A stretch of DNA of 64,000 nucleotides from Aphrophora alni (Eukaryota > Arthropoda > Insecta > Hemiptera > Aphrophoridae), in NCBI GenBank assembly GCA_963513935.1, contig OY740772.1, forward strand, positions 99,591,340-99,655,339, given 5' to 3'. Below, piece after piece: positions 46,134-61,100 of this stretch. Every line of letters starts with the position of its first letter. The first letter of the stretch is position 1. The notes under the pieces were generated by a model. The model saw only the letters and a list, made by a program, of their open reading frames with translations, was not told where the DNA came from and made no database searches. The position numbers and the translations under genes were made by a program.

Positions 46134-49100
46134 GTACAGAGAAAGTTATGTGATGGGTCAAAAAACCATTATACAATTTTTAATGGGAATATTTGTTTTA
46201 GGCTCTTTGTGTCCAAAAAGTGGTTTTAGGGAATACCTTACCATCTGTCTATCATTTGTCATCTGTTCAGTGCTCTAGAGTCCTAACGAGTGGACCGATT
46301 TTAATCAAATTTGGTACATGGAAATATTTTGGCCATATCTAAGGAAGTTTTTTTTATAACACAAAATATACCTGCCAAAAGAAAAAAACACAAAATTTTT
46401 ATTTTATCAAGATCAGCTTTAACATTATTGGTCAAAATTTCACTAAACAAACAAAACGTACCCAAACAAAACATATTGGTAACCATCTTTTCAAAATTCC
46501 GGTTAATGAGTTTTCGGTTCCAATACATCGGAACTAGAGTTGTTATAGAAGACCTCATTTTTCAAAATTGGCTGTACTAATCTCATTAAAAACTTTGGTG
46601 AAATGTAAAGATTAATGTAACAATGACTTTGAACTGCATCATTCTTCTTATTCTATTTATGCTTAAGATGAGTTTATGACACAAGAGAAACAAGTTTAAA
46701 TCTTATTTAAATATATACAAATAGTTTAAAATAATCTTTCATAATATAATACAGTGTCTATATTTGATTTTCACTTTTCTGGCAACTATTGAACTGACAT
46801 TTTTGAGACAAATAATTTTGTTTGAATAATATTTTGATTGTGAATTGGTGTATGGGAAAGTTTGTACAATATAATTGAACCATTTATTTACAATTATTAA
46901 ATATTGTCATCTATCATGTTAATTTTTTAAAATTATAGTCTAAGTATAAATATGATGATAATGTAATTTTAATCTTATTGTTGTAGATGCACGAAATCGA
47001 GGACTTAAACCTAAACCTTATTTCATACAACACGATAACATGAACTTGAACAATAGACCACAACAATTTTCTCCAACAGGAATGCCACATAGGTAAAATA
47101 ATAAAACAATATAATTACTATAATTACTGTAATATACAAATTATAAACAATTAATTTACTTTTTTTATTATGTTCAAATAATTGTGTTAAGTGGATAGGT
47201 TTACTTCATTCAAATAAAAAACTGGTATTTGTCTCTTGGAGTTATTTATAATAAATTGGTAAACATCTGCTAAAATACAGAATGTCCTATTTTTTCCAAT
47301 TAAATTTTCCGCAATATTCATCAACTTTTTTTAGTTTAGAGATTTTAGAAACACTTTGACTGTTAGGCCAAGTAAGTTCTGTAATAATCTCCACACTAAA
47401 TGATTATTAATAAAATATTGGGTGGCACTCTCTTATTTTTGTTATTGTTTGTCCCCTTACACTTTGTCAATATTATACTTATTTTTAATTTTAAAAAATA
47501 ATTATGTCTTTGTCAGTTAAAATAAAACAGTTTAAAAACATTGTCAATGAAGAATTTTTTACTTAAAAATAAAAATGTCTTGTAATAATAAGCTAAGCAC
47601 TGTTAACTCTGTCGAATTTACTGAATTATAGATATTTTAATTCAGTAGAGCAGCAAAGGGCGGAAGTCTAACAAAAGTGAAAGAAAAAATAATTTTGAAA
47701 CATGACGGAAGTCAAGTAGTTGAACAAACACTCAGCAAACATAAACCTTAAACATACACATTCTTTAAACTGGCTGAAATTTGGCAATATATCTTTTCAA
47801 TCATACTATGACAACCCTCTATGCTTACTGGTGTCCAGTAGCCATTAATCAACACTTCTGGTATTGTATATATCCTAAGACAAAGGGTGGAATGTTTTTT
47901 GCCATGATAAATATTATTTTTCCAGTTTTCTACTCCCGTTAAATCAAGACCATTTATTATATACATAGAAACCAGGTATAGAAGTAATAGTAACGGATTG
48001 ATAATATATTTGTATTAAAGGAAACATAGCTAGCAAGTGATTACAAATAAATTGCAGGCCCACTCGAGTTTTATAAGAATCAAGTCATTATTTTCTTATC
48101 TAGTCCCAGATTTTCGACCAGACTGTGGAGGGTTACAACACTTTTAAGGGAACAACACTCCCCTCACTAGCTGACTTCCCTCATGAAAAATGTATAAACA
48201 AGTGCTGAATTTAAAAAAAATGCTGAATTAAAAATTTAATTGAACTGTTAGACCATTACATAATCCCGTACATAAATTCATGACTAAGCCATTATAAACA
48301 CATTTTTCTTATTATCATACTCCCATTTGTAGAAAAATAAATTTAATAATCTCATACAAACATGTTTTATTTCTTATTATTATTAATTCTCCCCCTTCCC
48401 TAGTATTTATAAATTGTTGTTAGTAAAGAAATATATTATATATTGTATAGTGTTGTGGTTAATGTTTTTTTATAGATCTCAACAAATAAATCCAGAGTTT
48501 TCAGAGCCTTTTGATTTAGATTCAGAATACAGTAAAAGAATGGTACCAACCCTTTTTCGATCAACCACAGCCAATGACTACAGGAAAAGGCAACAGATTT
48601 ACGCTCGCCCAAAAGAATCTGATATTATTTCAAGACAATCTCCAGGGCAGAAACCATTTCAAATGCAAACTATGTCTCAATTCTATATGCCAACATTTGA
48701 ACCGAAACATTCCTATGAGAGGTCAAATTTAAATTATGGAGTTGATATCAAAGAAGATCACCGGTACCTCAATAACAAAATTACATCTGAATTTAATTCT
48801 TCAGTCTTTGATATTGATAAGAAAAGTTCAGGGAGGGCTGAAAATACATTTGTTGTTACTAACAAGAATGGCGACACTAAAAAAACAAATGTTTCAAAAC
48901 CTCCTCAGTCAAAAAATATGAAGGTAAGTCTAAAATGTATTTAAAAAAAAATTAAAATCAAAGTATTTGTTGGTTTTGTTTCCTCTACTATTTATTTTAT
49001 GATTTTATTCCCATCTATAAATAATTTCTATAGTATACTCTGTCCTAAATTCAAGACCCATTGACTCTAACACAGGATCTATAAAATAGCATGTAATGAT

Positions 49101-52100
49101 GTAAAATATTTTCATGGGCCAAGCAGGGAGACATTTCAAAACATTATTTAAAAATTATATCTATCGACAAATATCATTTTCACAACAAAATCTAATTATT
49201 TATGCCGTCTGAAGATAATAATCATAAATGTATAGATTTCATAATAAATTTTGATATATTACAGATATGGAATAATGGCAGATATGAAAGCATAGTAGAA
49301 CAGATTTTAAGAAAATAGGTCTTTTAAACCAGGTCTATGGGGGATTTTTTGGGAGTTTTTACCAATTAACTTTCAGTCCAAAATTTTTGAGTTCTTACAG
49401 GCTACATATGCTAAATTCTATCAAAATAGTTATAATCGAATTTGAGTTAAATTATTTAAAAAATTATTTTATTATTAAAAAATTAAATATAACCAGCACA
49501 TACTAAATTTGATCAAAATCTGTCCATTTTTGGCTGCAAAGATAACAGACGGGTATCATTTCAAAAACCAATGTTTGGCTTAGAACTCAAAACAAAAAAT
49601 ATTCATATAAAAAATTTGGCAAAGATTTTTTGACTCATTACATAACTTTGTCCATACAATATGACATGTATAAAAGCATAGCGTAGTAATAAATATAGTT
49701 CATAAATTGGCTGGTAGGAGGTAGCACAACACAGAAAGGGTATATAGGCAGAGACTAGGATCCATTTTGTGAATATGGAATAATGTGTTTGATTACAATT
49801 AATTATGGTAATCTGTTGTCTTTGCAATATCATCCGACATTCTAAATGGAATATTCGCCGACACTAATTCTCAGAGAGTAGCAAAAGGGAGTTGACTTGT
49901 TGTAATGCGAGTGTTTTTCTTAGATTACTTTACATTAAGTCTTTTGACTTTTTCTATCATAAACATAGCCAAATAACCTAAACAAAAAAATTAATATTAT
50001 CTCTAAGAATTAAAGAGGTCAAACGGGTCTAGACACTGCAGGTAAAATGTAGAGTTACTGTTTCTATTTATTTATCTTTCATATCTTATAATTTCTCACA
50101 CAACTGGGAGAACTAGTTTAGTTTATAATCTCATTAAATGCTGTTCAGAATCTTTGCCTGCATATTTAAAAGTGCTTGCATTCCTCATATAAGCAGCATG
50201 TTGCTTGTCTCATTATATTATAGTCAATCTCATTTTCTAGCCTTTGAGGTACTATGTGTGTTACCTTTTTATTTATTTTTTGCTTTAAAGGAAAAAAAAA
50301 CCATTCCAGTCATCACCACCTTCACAAAATTTGGCAAAAGATGCAACACAATAATAACCTATAAATAAAACTAAAAACAATAAGATAAAGTTTCAAAAAA
50401 CATTAACAAGACTAAAACTAGTTAACAATTTTAAATAAACAACAACTTAACATGTTCCAAGGCTGTAAAGGGGTGTGAACGAATCAACAAGGATAAAATA
50501 GAAAAAATTACATACGCAACTAAACATAATATCACAGAGATGTAAAAATGGTCTGCAATAATATAATCAAAAAAATTTATTACAATTTTTCAGATAATGA
50601 AAAAGGACAATACCGGACATAGGTTTTAGGATTATCCCCAATATCGCCTAAATGTAATTGGGTAGGACAAGGGTCCTACCTACACTTCTCAGTTTGTCCT
50701 ACAAAACAATCAATAAGGATGATCAATAGATAAAACATACCAACAAAATTGCCACTGCAATGGATTCCTGTTCTTTTCACAAATTATCAAAGAAATGTTA
50801 CGTAGAATTTCCGAATTTATTAAGGAAAATAAATTTTAATCCGTTTACATTACAATTGGAAATTATTTCAAATTCTTTATTATAACATAAGTTTAATATT
50901 AAAATCTTTAATATTTTCCAACATACTAATAAAATTTATTTCAATTTATACTTATTTAAAATAAATATTATCCAAAAAATTAACATATTGTGTAGTAAAG
51001 TGTATCTCTTTTGTTATTACTACATAATAATCGTTTTGTCTTACTAGACTGGTACAATTAAATAAACTACCTTAATTCCACAGCTCACAGTCTATCTTTT
51101 GTTTTTCTTTTATATCATGATCGTTTCACCTCTTCCTTGAGGAACATTAATTGAACCGGCCACAATACATGGGTATCGACAATAATTTACAAACTTTCCA
51201 TAACTGTTTTAAAGGTCCAAGTATGAGCATTTTAGAAGAATTTGAAATGTATAAAGACACATTTGCATAATAATTCAAAATGAACCTCTTCAATACAAGA
51301 CTTAGGTTATCGTATTCATCCCTTTACCATCAGTTATTACTTGATCATGCACACACATGTATTGGTTTTATTTTAATATTTGTGAATGTAATGTGTTCTT
51401 GTTATGTGTATTAGTGTTGTTTTGTAAATGTTATACATATTGACATGCATCAAGTAAAAGAAATATTAATATATAATGCCTGAAGAAAGATGGGAAACAA
51501 TGATTGTTGTATATATTTTTAAAAAATTTAAAAAAAAATAAAAATACAAGATAGAACTGTGAGGTGTGGAATTAATGTAGTTTATTTTTTATTTGAGTAA
51601 CTACGTGTAAATGTACTGTTAATGAAATAAATATAAATTTTTCAAGGAAACATACAATAATTTTATAATGATTAATGCATGAAGAGTGGAAATTAAAAAA
51701 ACACTAAATAGGTAAAGTTCAAGTGGATTACGAAAAGCAAGAAATTTTTTGTACATTCAACAATTGAGGAAGATTACTTAGTCATTGAAACGACATCTTG
51801 TGTATAAGGTATTTGTTTTGTGAAGTCGTATTTTCTTTAACTAACACAGGTAATCACCACACTTCCTCTGTAAGACTGGGATGAATAGATGAACTCCACA
51901 GACAGACAGTATCTTTGATTTCCCTCAGTTTATTGAATACAATAAACCTGTTGCCCGTTTATCATGCAATACAATATGTTTAACCACCAAAATCAGACCC
52001 CATAACTTGCAGCTGTATCATCTAATGGTGGTACACATTTGCCATATCATGATTGTAATTGTATTATAGCTAAATAAAATCATTGAGATATGATTAAAAA

Positions 52101-55100
52101 AACAAAAAAATTGTTTTTATACATTTTTTTTATATGGTAATATAATTTCAGATGAGTTCATCAAAAAGACGATGTTACTTTATTGGATCTATAGACCAGG
52201 TGATTCGTTGGTTCCGCCTAACAAAGCAAGCTAATATATTTGCTATCTTTGAAATTTCTGGTGAGTTTAAAATTTATTTAATTAATCTTAAAAAATATAT
52301 ATAAGATTTCTACATAGAATATCGTGGCTGTAAATTGAGAGGAATGCTGTCCATAATATTTTGGACTAGTTGAACTTAGAGGAGTGCCATGTCCATAGTA
52401 TATGCAAAACATACTACTCCTTTTGGCTATTTTACTTTCAACAACATTCGTAGAGGTCTCTCATCTTTATTGATTTAAAGTTTGTTTTCAGGCAGGGATT
52501 TAGGAGTGATTTTGATATAAAATGGAGGTACATTCCTTCTGACAAATAAAAATATTTATAAAAACTGGTATTATTATACAATGTATTTTCTAAAATGTAT
52601 AATGAATTTAAAATTTATTAAAATTTTAAAAAATTCCAAAAAGCTTGTATTTTACTTTCTCACATATATGTAGAATGGAAGAAGTTATGTGTTGGGTCAA
52701 AATATCAATGTCAAGTTTTTTCTGATGTATCCATTTTGAGGTCTTCCGAGTCCAAAAAAGAATTGTAGAATGGAGTCTGTCATATATGCAGTGCTCTACA
52801 GTCCAAATGTGGTGACTAATTTTAATACAAATTGGTATGGTACATACTTTGGCCATCTCTGGAGACATTCTCCTTCATTTTTCGAATAATTCAAAATTTA
52901 AGTGTAAGTGCCATAAGAAAATGATTTTTTTCATAATTGGCTCCATCTATTTTGAACTTTTGCTAATGTGTAGCCTCTATAAACCCAAACAAGATGTGCT
53001 ATCTCTCCAAAAATACAGGTTTCGGAGTTATCGAGAACAAAATGTAACAATTCAAAAAAGGGATGAAGTTATCTATTTTATTTATTAATTTGTTCATTTG
53101 CTCGACTATAGGGCGCCAGGTTTGCTTTAGCATACCAATTTAGAAAAAAGAATGAATTTAATTATTTATAAGATCTCTGGGGTCGTAAGCTCTTTTTACA
53201 GTGTACTCACAGTGATTCTGGGTTTCAAAAATGAAAACACTTGTCTCTGAAATATTACATAAAAATTTATTAAACATAAAACACATTAGATTCATGTAAC
53301 AGAAATAAAAAAAGAAAAATTTATATAAGACATCTTACATCCTATCAATATTACTATCATTTGAAAAAGAATCTAATCAAATTATATTAATAACTTTAAG
53401 TTATTTAGTTGCAACTCCAAAAATTAATGAAAAAGGATTTTACTTTACTTCTCATAGCAAATATTTTAATTATAAAAAATATAATTTTTACTGAAATTGA
53501 GAATTAGTTTTATTAATAAAACAAATAACTTTATTTGATCATATTATTTTACTTAAAGACTCCTCAACAAACACATTGAATCTTATTAATGAAATACATA
53601 ATTTTATGATATCAAATATATATCTTGAAAGTATATAAAAAAGTCTAAATTGTTCAAAGTACATATATATGGTTAAATAATGAAAGTCTAAACGTGTTAT
53701 ACCAAATCACGTTATGTTCTTTATAAAAGAAAACACTTTTCCTCGAAGGATGATTCGTGTCTTTCCATGTGACTGCGTGCTAATTTTAGAGATGCTTTGT
53801 CCACTATCAACGAATTGTCTTTTGTTCATCGCTCACGAGATTTATTTTGTTGTACATGTATTACAACCAATTATTAATGTCTTATGCTAACTTTAATTGT
53901 TCCATATATCTTATAGAAGAGTTCTTTGTCGAGAATTCGAAAATCACGTGGCAGCGATTGCACAACATAATTAAAAATTGCAAGTTATTACGCCTTTTCA
54001 TTTAAAAGTTTATTTATTGAAAACAATATTGTCTTAGCACTTTTGAAATTGTTAATACACCATGTCTTTCACAAATTTAACTTCTGAACACATTTTTTAA
54101 TGTTCTAACAGAAACTCGGAGAACTGCCATTCATAGGTCTTAGAGCAACTAGCCCCAAACGAAGACTGATCTAAGCACGAGATTTTTCTCTCTTCCGCAA
54201 GAGAGCTGTTCCGGTAAACGTTACCAAAGTTCAACATACTCCCCACATAACACAAAATTTTACATATTCTATTTATAAAAAACAAATTATACTAAAATTG
54301 ACATTATTACATATTTGGTTTTCTTGAAAATCTATTTTTCTTTTATTTATGAAGTTATTGAATAAAATTATGATTTGAACAGCCTGTTTTCGGCGCTAAA
54401 CCGCGGATTTTAAATCTATTACAAATTATGATTTTTCACATCACCACAAAACCCCACAAAAGATTTGTATTACAATACAAGTATTGTACTATAAATCTTT
54501 TCTATATATATAAACTCAATTCGAAAGAAAAACCCAAAATGTGAAAAATTTTTCAATAGATTTTCAAGATTCCTTATTTCAGCAGTTAAGGACCTCATAA
54601 AGAAAATAAGTATCACTAGTATACCTAATTTAAGAAAGATTCTCTTTTTACATAAAAACTAAAAAATCTATTTGCTAAAATCCTATTTCACTATCTCAAT
54701 TTATTTGAGTCATCATAACTCATAAATATTAAAATATACGAATCAATTAGTGCTAAGCCTTATCTCTATTTATCCAATAAAACCCATCATCAGTTTCCTT
54801 TCCAACCTCGTTGGCGGAAACTTTCCATCAACATTTTTTTGTTGACAGGATCCCGTCACTCAAAGCTTATCTCCCAGACAGCCGTCTATATACTTTTTTT
54901 TTACGTCTCATCCTCTTTGCCAAGACGACATTTCTACATCCTTTGAAAATCTACCTTTGACTCTAGATATTCATCTGAATCATTTTTTAATTAAACACAA
55001 TTACAATTTAAAACCTCTCATTTTTAATTAATATTTTTACGAAATTATTTACTTATTACTCAACATTACTTCAATTCACCTTAAACTTTTCAATTATCAT

Positions 55101-58100
55101 CTTATATTATTACTCATTTTAATTTAAACCCAATAACTATTTATTCTTTATCAATTCTCAATTACTCTTTGTCTTGCTGGGATAACATGTTAACTACTGA
55201 TTTTACAATTACCAAAAACTCCTCTCTTCAACTAAAATTCAAAAATATAACATCATTATTATCAAAAAGAAATATAATTACTTACAAAACTCATCTATTT
55301 ATTTAAAAATTACCTCTTTAGAACTGTATTGTCTCTCAGTATCCTATCTTAAAATTATTTCCATCTTATCTTTCATATTTTAATAATTCAAGTTGCATTA
55401 ATCCCCAAACAAATTCTTCATAATAAAAAACTCCTTATTATTTACCTATATTCTTTCATAAATAATCTCCTTATTTCAACGTAGCTTCCTTTAAAAATCA
55501 TAATAATCGTCGTTTATCCGCAGAATTCCTCAAATCTCCTCTTGTTTCATTAAAATCGTCGCATATTTCCTTTATTTCATTAAAATCGTCGTATATTTCC
55601 TTTATTTCATCGCAGTACTCAAAAAACCTCTTAAAAACTAAAAATTTACCATTAATGCAACCTAACTACCTTTTTTATAAAAGTTTATTAACAGAACAAC
55701 TTCATTTTAAATACCACTTTACTCAACAATTCTGTAAACTCATCATCTTCATATAAAAACTCAAAAATTCTTTCATTTAAATTACTTCATTAAAATCTCC
55801 TTTGTCATCAATCACTTAAATACAAAAAACTTATAAAAAATAAAAAATTATCATTGCTTTCCCAGCTAACACCGTATTTCATCAAAATCTTTAGACACCT
55901 TTATCAAATAACTTCTCACAATCATCTATTGTTTTAAATTCAAACATTATTTATTAAAAAACGTTAATTCTTTTATTTTATTTATAAATTTCATCAAAAT
56001 CTCTTCATATCATTATTAATTTACTATTCCTTCCTTTAAAAAACAAAAACTTAACCTCCTTTACTCATCATTTAACATCAAAAAAAACTTAAAAACTTTA
56101 TTATTATCTGTCTTGGCAAAACTCACATAAATTCTCAAACTTTACACAACTATTCTTCATATTTTCAAACCACAAATCACTTAAAACTAACAATTTTTTA
56201 TCTCATATTATCTAATAATCCTTAAAATTTATCAATGTCAAACATACAACTTATCGCTTTACAATTTAACATCTAATTACCTATCCTAATCAGCTAATCA
56301 ACATTTTTACAGTTTTATAAAAATTATACATTTAGTTACGTAAGTACTTCCTAATAATGTCACGTCCGGTTTATTCTTACATATACAGATCGATCACTTC
56401 TATATATATATCCTACAATTTATTTTCAGTCAACATCTGTCTAAATTTTTTATTACATGAAATTTTTTCATGTAATAATGTCACACTTATTTATGCATTT
56501 TTCTTCCTAACCTCTCCTACATAGGTTCTTCTAACCGTCTACTTTATACCGTGCATACTTCTAATTGCTCTTTAGACTCTTACACAGAGTAACATGTTGT
56601 GACGTTGAAATGTGCAGTGGTTGAATGCAATATCCCTACTTGATTCAAGATAAAACCCAAAACACATCCCTATTTCACAACACGCCCTCTTATGCAGTCT
56701 CAGAATGCCTTATTCTTACGAATAAAACATTCTATTTTGACTACACAAACGCTCAGCCATCCACCCAAAATGTTCATGTACTCCTTAAATGCATCTACAC
56801 GAAGAAAATTTTAAAATTCATAAAAAATTTCATTAAAATCGTATCATCCGAAGTTGAAATAATGTTTATTTTACCAATCTTATTACTAGCATCGCCGATT
56901 TTCTGTTTATGTATTCCTTTCTAGATGTTATTATTCAAATTCAAAAAGAAAATTTTATTTTTAAAATTTATTCTAAGTTTTTTTTACTTAGAAATTTACT
57001 TTTAATTCTATTAAAGTTATTTAAGTAATCTACTTTTGTTCTTGTTTACTTTATTTAAAGCCAATTATCCTTTATTTAAGTAAATTTTATTTGAAAACAC
57101 AAGTCAAATTAGAATTATACGTCAAAGGTTTTTTATTTTCCTAGACAGCATTTTGGTAACACCCTATATTTCGTCTCAATGTCATGCATAGGAATTTATA
57201 CCTGACTAAGGAATAAACAATCTCCCCTAGCTGTATGAAGCAATATATCTGTCTACTGATAAGAAGTGAACCTTTTAGCTCCAACTAGATTCTATTTCTC
57301 TCGTCATTATTGAATATTTTATTGAATCCACCTCCTTAATATTGAATACTATTTCTTCAACGTTACTCTGAATCCTCGCTTCGAACTAACTATCTTATCT
57401 ATGTCACGTAAAATCAATATTTATTCCTTTCATAAACATACAGAGTTATTTACTAACAATCTTGCAGCTCCAATGATCCTCTCATCTAGCTAATCTGTTT
57501 TCGTCACGTTTTCTAAATATTAAGATCTTAATAAACATATAAAGTTGTTTACTGCTATAATCCAGCGTCTTTACTTTACAAATACCTAAACGTTTTCTAA
57601 AACTAAACTCTTAATATTTTACGCTTGGCTAATAATTATTTTCTATATTTTTGTCTCAGCTTACAAAATTCATTAGTACACACAAATTATTAATATTCAT
57701 AACTCTTAATTATCTATTTTCAAACTTAAACTTATTTATTAACAAACTTCTTATTCTAATAATTATTTTTCAAAATCTAGTCCGTGTGTTTATAAAAAAT
57801 GTCTTTACATTTATTATTAGTTGTTCCAAATTTCAATTGATTACTACTCAATTATAAATTATACATTTTTTACGATGGTTCCCAGATTGGTGAAAGATTT
57901 TAAAATACATGATTGAATTTTTTAACACATTTTTAATGTTAAATACTTCTGTCCACACGGACAGTTTGTCTAGCCTATTCATCACAACAGACCCTTTCCT
58001 AACAAAAGATCCCACTTTGTTATTGTCTCTGAGTATTGACAAAATACTTTTCTCTTTCTCCCTCTCAGGCATACCATCACCCCTCCTTCTCTCAAACATC

Positions 58101-61100
58101 TTAGAATCTAATGACCTAATTTCAACATCTGTTCGTTCAGGAATTCTAACCCCACCATTCTTATACACTAGTACAAAACCTTCTTTTACTATTTCTACAT
58201 TTTTACTTTCAAGATTATATTTAAAGTTAGATTTCTCACAAAAACTTTTAATTTCTTGTTCTTGGGTTTGAAAAATACTCTTAAATTTTATCATTACATA
58301 ATTTTCAAACTCTACATTTTTATGACCCACTTGTTTTTTAAAATAAACAGCTGATACCTTCGTTATTAGATTATTTACTTTTACTTTGTTTTTCAAATTA
58401 CTTATACCTATTCCAACCCCACTAGACATATTAATTTCAACATTACTTGTTATTTCTAGATTTACCTTGTTACCTAACCCATTATTCATTATTTTAGAAA
58501 TTTCTTGAACACAATCATTCACACAATCGTCCTTTATTATTATTAAATCATCTGACATCTCTTTTGTTTCATTAAAACCGTTAATTTCTACTTCAGCTAC
58601 TGTTTGATCTAAATTGTTATCTAAATTATTCATATTTTCTATCAAAGCACCTTCTACATTATTTATCCGTTCAAATTCTACTTTTTTCTCACAATAGCTT
58701 ACTTCAATTTCTACTTTATTATTAGTTTCCATTACATTAATTTCCATTTTAAGATTCTGTTCAAATTTCACATAATTTGGTTTTAATTCAACCCTCATTT
58801 CTTCAAATTTTTTACACATTGCTTCTTTTAAATTTAAATTATCTTGTCTTAGTTCTAATTTCGTCTGTTTTAAATCATTGTCTATTTTATCCAGTTTAAC
58901 ATTATTCTGTTCAAGTTTAATATTAAAATCTTCTAGCTTAGTGTTAATTTCTAGCTTATTTTGATCAAATTTATTATTAAATTCATCAAATTTATTATTT
59001 ATACATTCAAACTTCTTATCATTATCTTGTTTTAAATCTTGTCTTAACTCTAAATTATCTTGTTTTGTTTCTAACCTACTCTGATTAATTTTATTGTTTA
59101 ACACTACATTGTTTTGCCTTGTTTCTTTCATCATTTCTTCTAACATTCTCATTACTTTATCCTCTCTATCTACTTTATCCTGTTCACCAATCCTAACCTG
59201 TTCAATTACCCTAACCTCTTCAGCTCTTAATTCCTTATCTGAATTTTCTTCTACAATTTCTACCCCTGGTGTTTCTACTAATTTTTTATTCATATCTTCA
59301 CGCTTTTCTTTACTATTTAGAATCCTATCACTATCAAACCCATTAAAATCCGAACCTGAACTACTATTCGCGTTCACACTTGAACGTCTACTATTACTAC
59401 TACTACTTATTTCTTGATCTAAAAAATTTTGTGCAAATTGTTCATTTGTTTGCTCATTACTTTGCGATTCCTTCTGCAAATTATCAAAAATATCCCCCGT
59501 AAATTCCAATGGCTCTATATTATTTAAAGAATTTTGATTTCCTAATCCTACCTGTTCATCACTATTATTAACATTTACAATTTCTAACTCCATTTTTATC
59601 TTATTATATTTAACACAAAAAAAAATTTTAAAAAAGAATCTTTCTTATTATGATAGAGAGAGTCCTTACCTTGATTTTAAGAGTTCTCATTACCAAAATC
59701 ACTGTTTATTTCGACTAAAAAGGCCCACAGTTGCGGCGACATTTGTAACAATTCTAAAAAGAGGATGAAGTTACTTTTAATTGTTATTCATTTGTTAATT
59801 TGCTCGACTATAGGGCGCCAGGTTTGCTTTAGCATACCAATTTAGAAAAAAGAATGAATTTAATTATTTATAAGATCTCTGGGGTCGTAAGCTCTTTTTA
59901 CAGTGTACTCACAGTGATTCTGGGTTTCAAAAATGAAAACACTTGTCTCTGAAATATTACATAAAAATTTATTAAACATAAAACACATTAGATTCATGTA
60001 ACAGAAATAAAAAAAGAAAAATTTATATAAGACATCTTACATCCTATCAATATTACTATCATTTGAAAAAGAATCTAATCAAATTATATTAATAACTTTA
60101 AGTTATTTAGTTGCAACTCCAAAAATTAATGAAAAAGGATTTTACTTTACTTCTCATAGCAAATATTTTAATTATAAAAAATATAATTTTTACTGAAATT
60201 GAGAATTAGTTTTATTAATAAAACAAATAACTTTATTTGATCATATTATTTTACTTAAAGACTCCTCAACAAACACATTGAATCTTATTAATGAAATACA
60301 TAATTTTATGATATCAAATATATATCTTGAAAGTATATAAAAAAGTCTAAATTGTTCAAAGTACATATATATGGTTAAATAATGAAAGTCTAAACGTGTT
60401 ATACCAAATCACGTTATGTTCTTTATAAAAGAAAACACTTTTCCTCGAAGGATGATTCGTGTCTTTCCATGTGACTGCGTGCTAATTTTAGAGATGCTTT
60501 GTCCACTATCAACGAATTGTCTTTTGTTCATCGCTCACGAGATTTATTTTGTTGTACATGTATTACAACCAATTATTAATGTCTTATGCTAACTTTAATT
60601 GTTCCATATATCTTATAGAAGAGTTCTTTGTCGAGAATTCGAAAATCACGTGGCAGCGATTGCACAACATAATTAAAAATTGCAAGTTATTACGCCTTTT
60701 CATTTAAAAGTTTATTTATTGAAAACAATATTGTCTTAGCACTTTTGAAATTGTTAATACACCATGTCTTTCACAAATTTAACTTCTGAACACATTTTTT
60801 AATGTTCTAACAGAAACTCGGAGAACTGCCATTCATAGGTCTTAGAGCAACTAGCCCCAAACGAAGACTGATCTAAGCACGAGATTTTTCTCTCTTCCGC
60901 AAGAGAGCTGTTCCGGTAAACGTTACCAAAGTTCAACATACTCCCCACATAACACAAAATTTTACATATTCTATTTATAAAAAACAAATTATACTAAAAT
61001 TGACATTATTACATATTTGGTTTTCTTGAAAATCTATTTTTCTTTTATTTATGAAGTTATTGAATAAAATTATGATTTGAACAGCCTGTTTTCGGCGCTA

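Noticed and set aside
53098..53121. TGGCGCC on the minus strand near an LTR edge as the primer-binding site
   Set aside because: It lies inside both LTR copies, so it cannot be the PBS; the TGTCGCCGCAACTG sequence just inside the 5' LTR fits better.
54097..54285. 62-residue minus-strand ORF duplicated exactly at 60799-60987
   Set aside because: Its duplication is explained by the LTRs; no start context or domain suggests a gene.
57909..59417. Plus-strand ORFs of 120 and 107 residues
   Set aside because: They are antisense shadows of the 581-codon minus-strand ORF.
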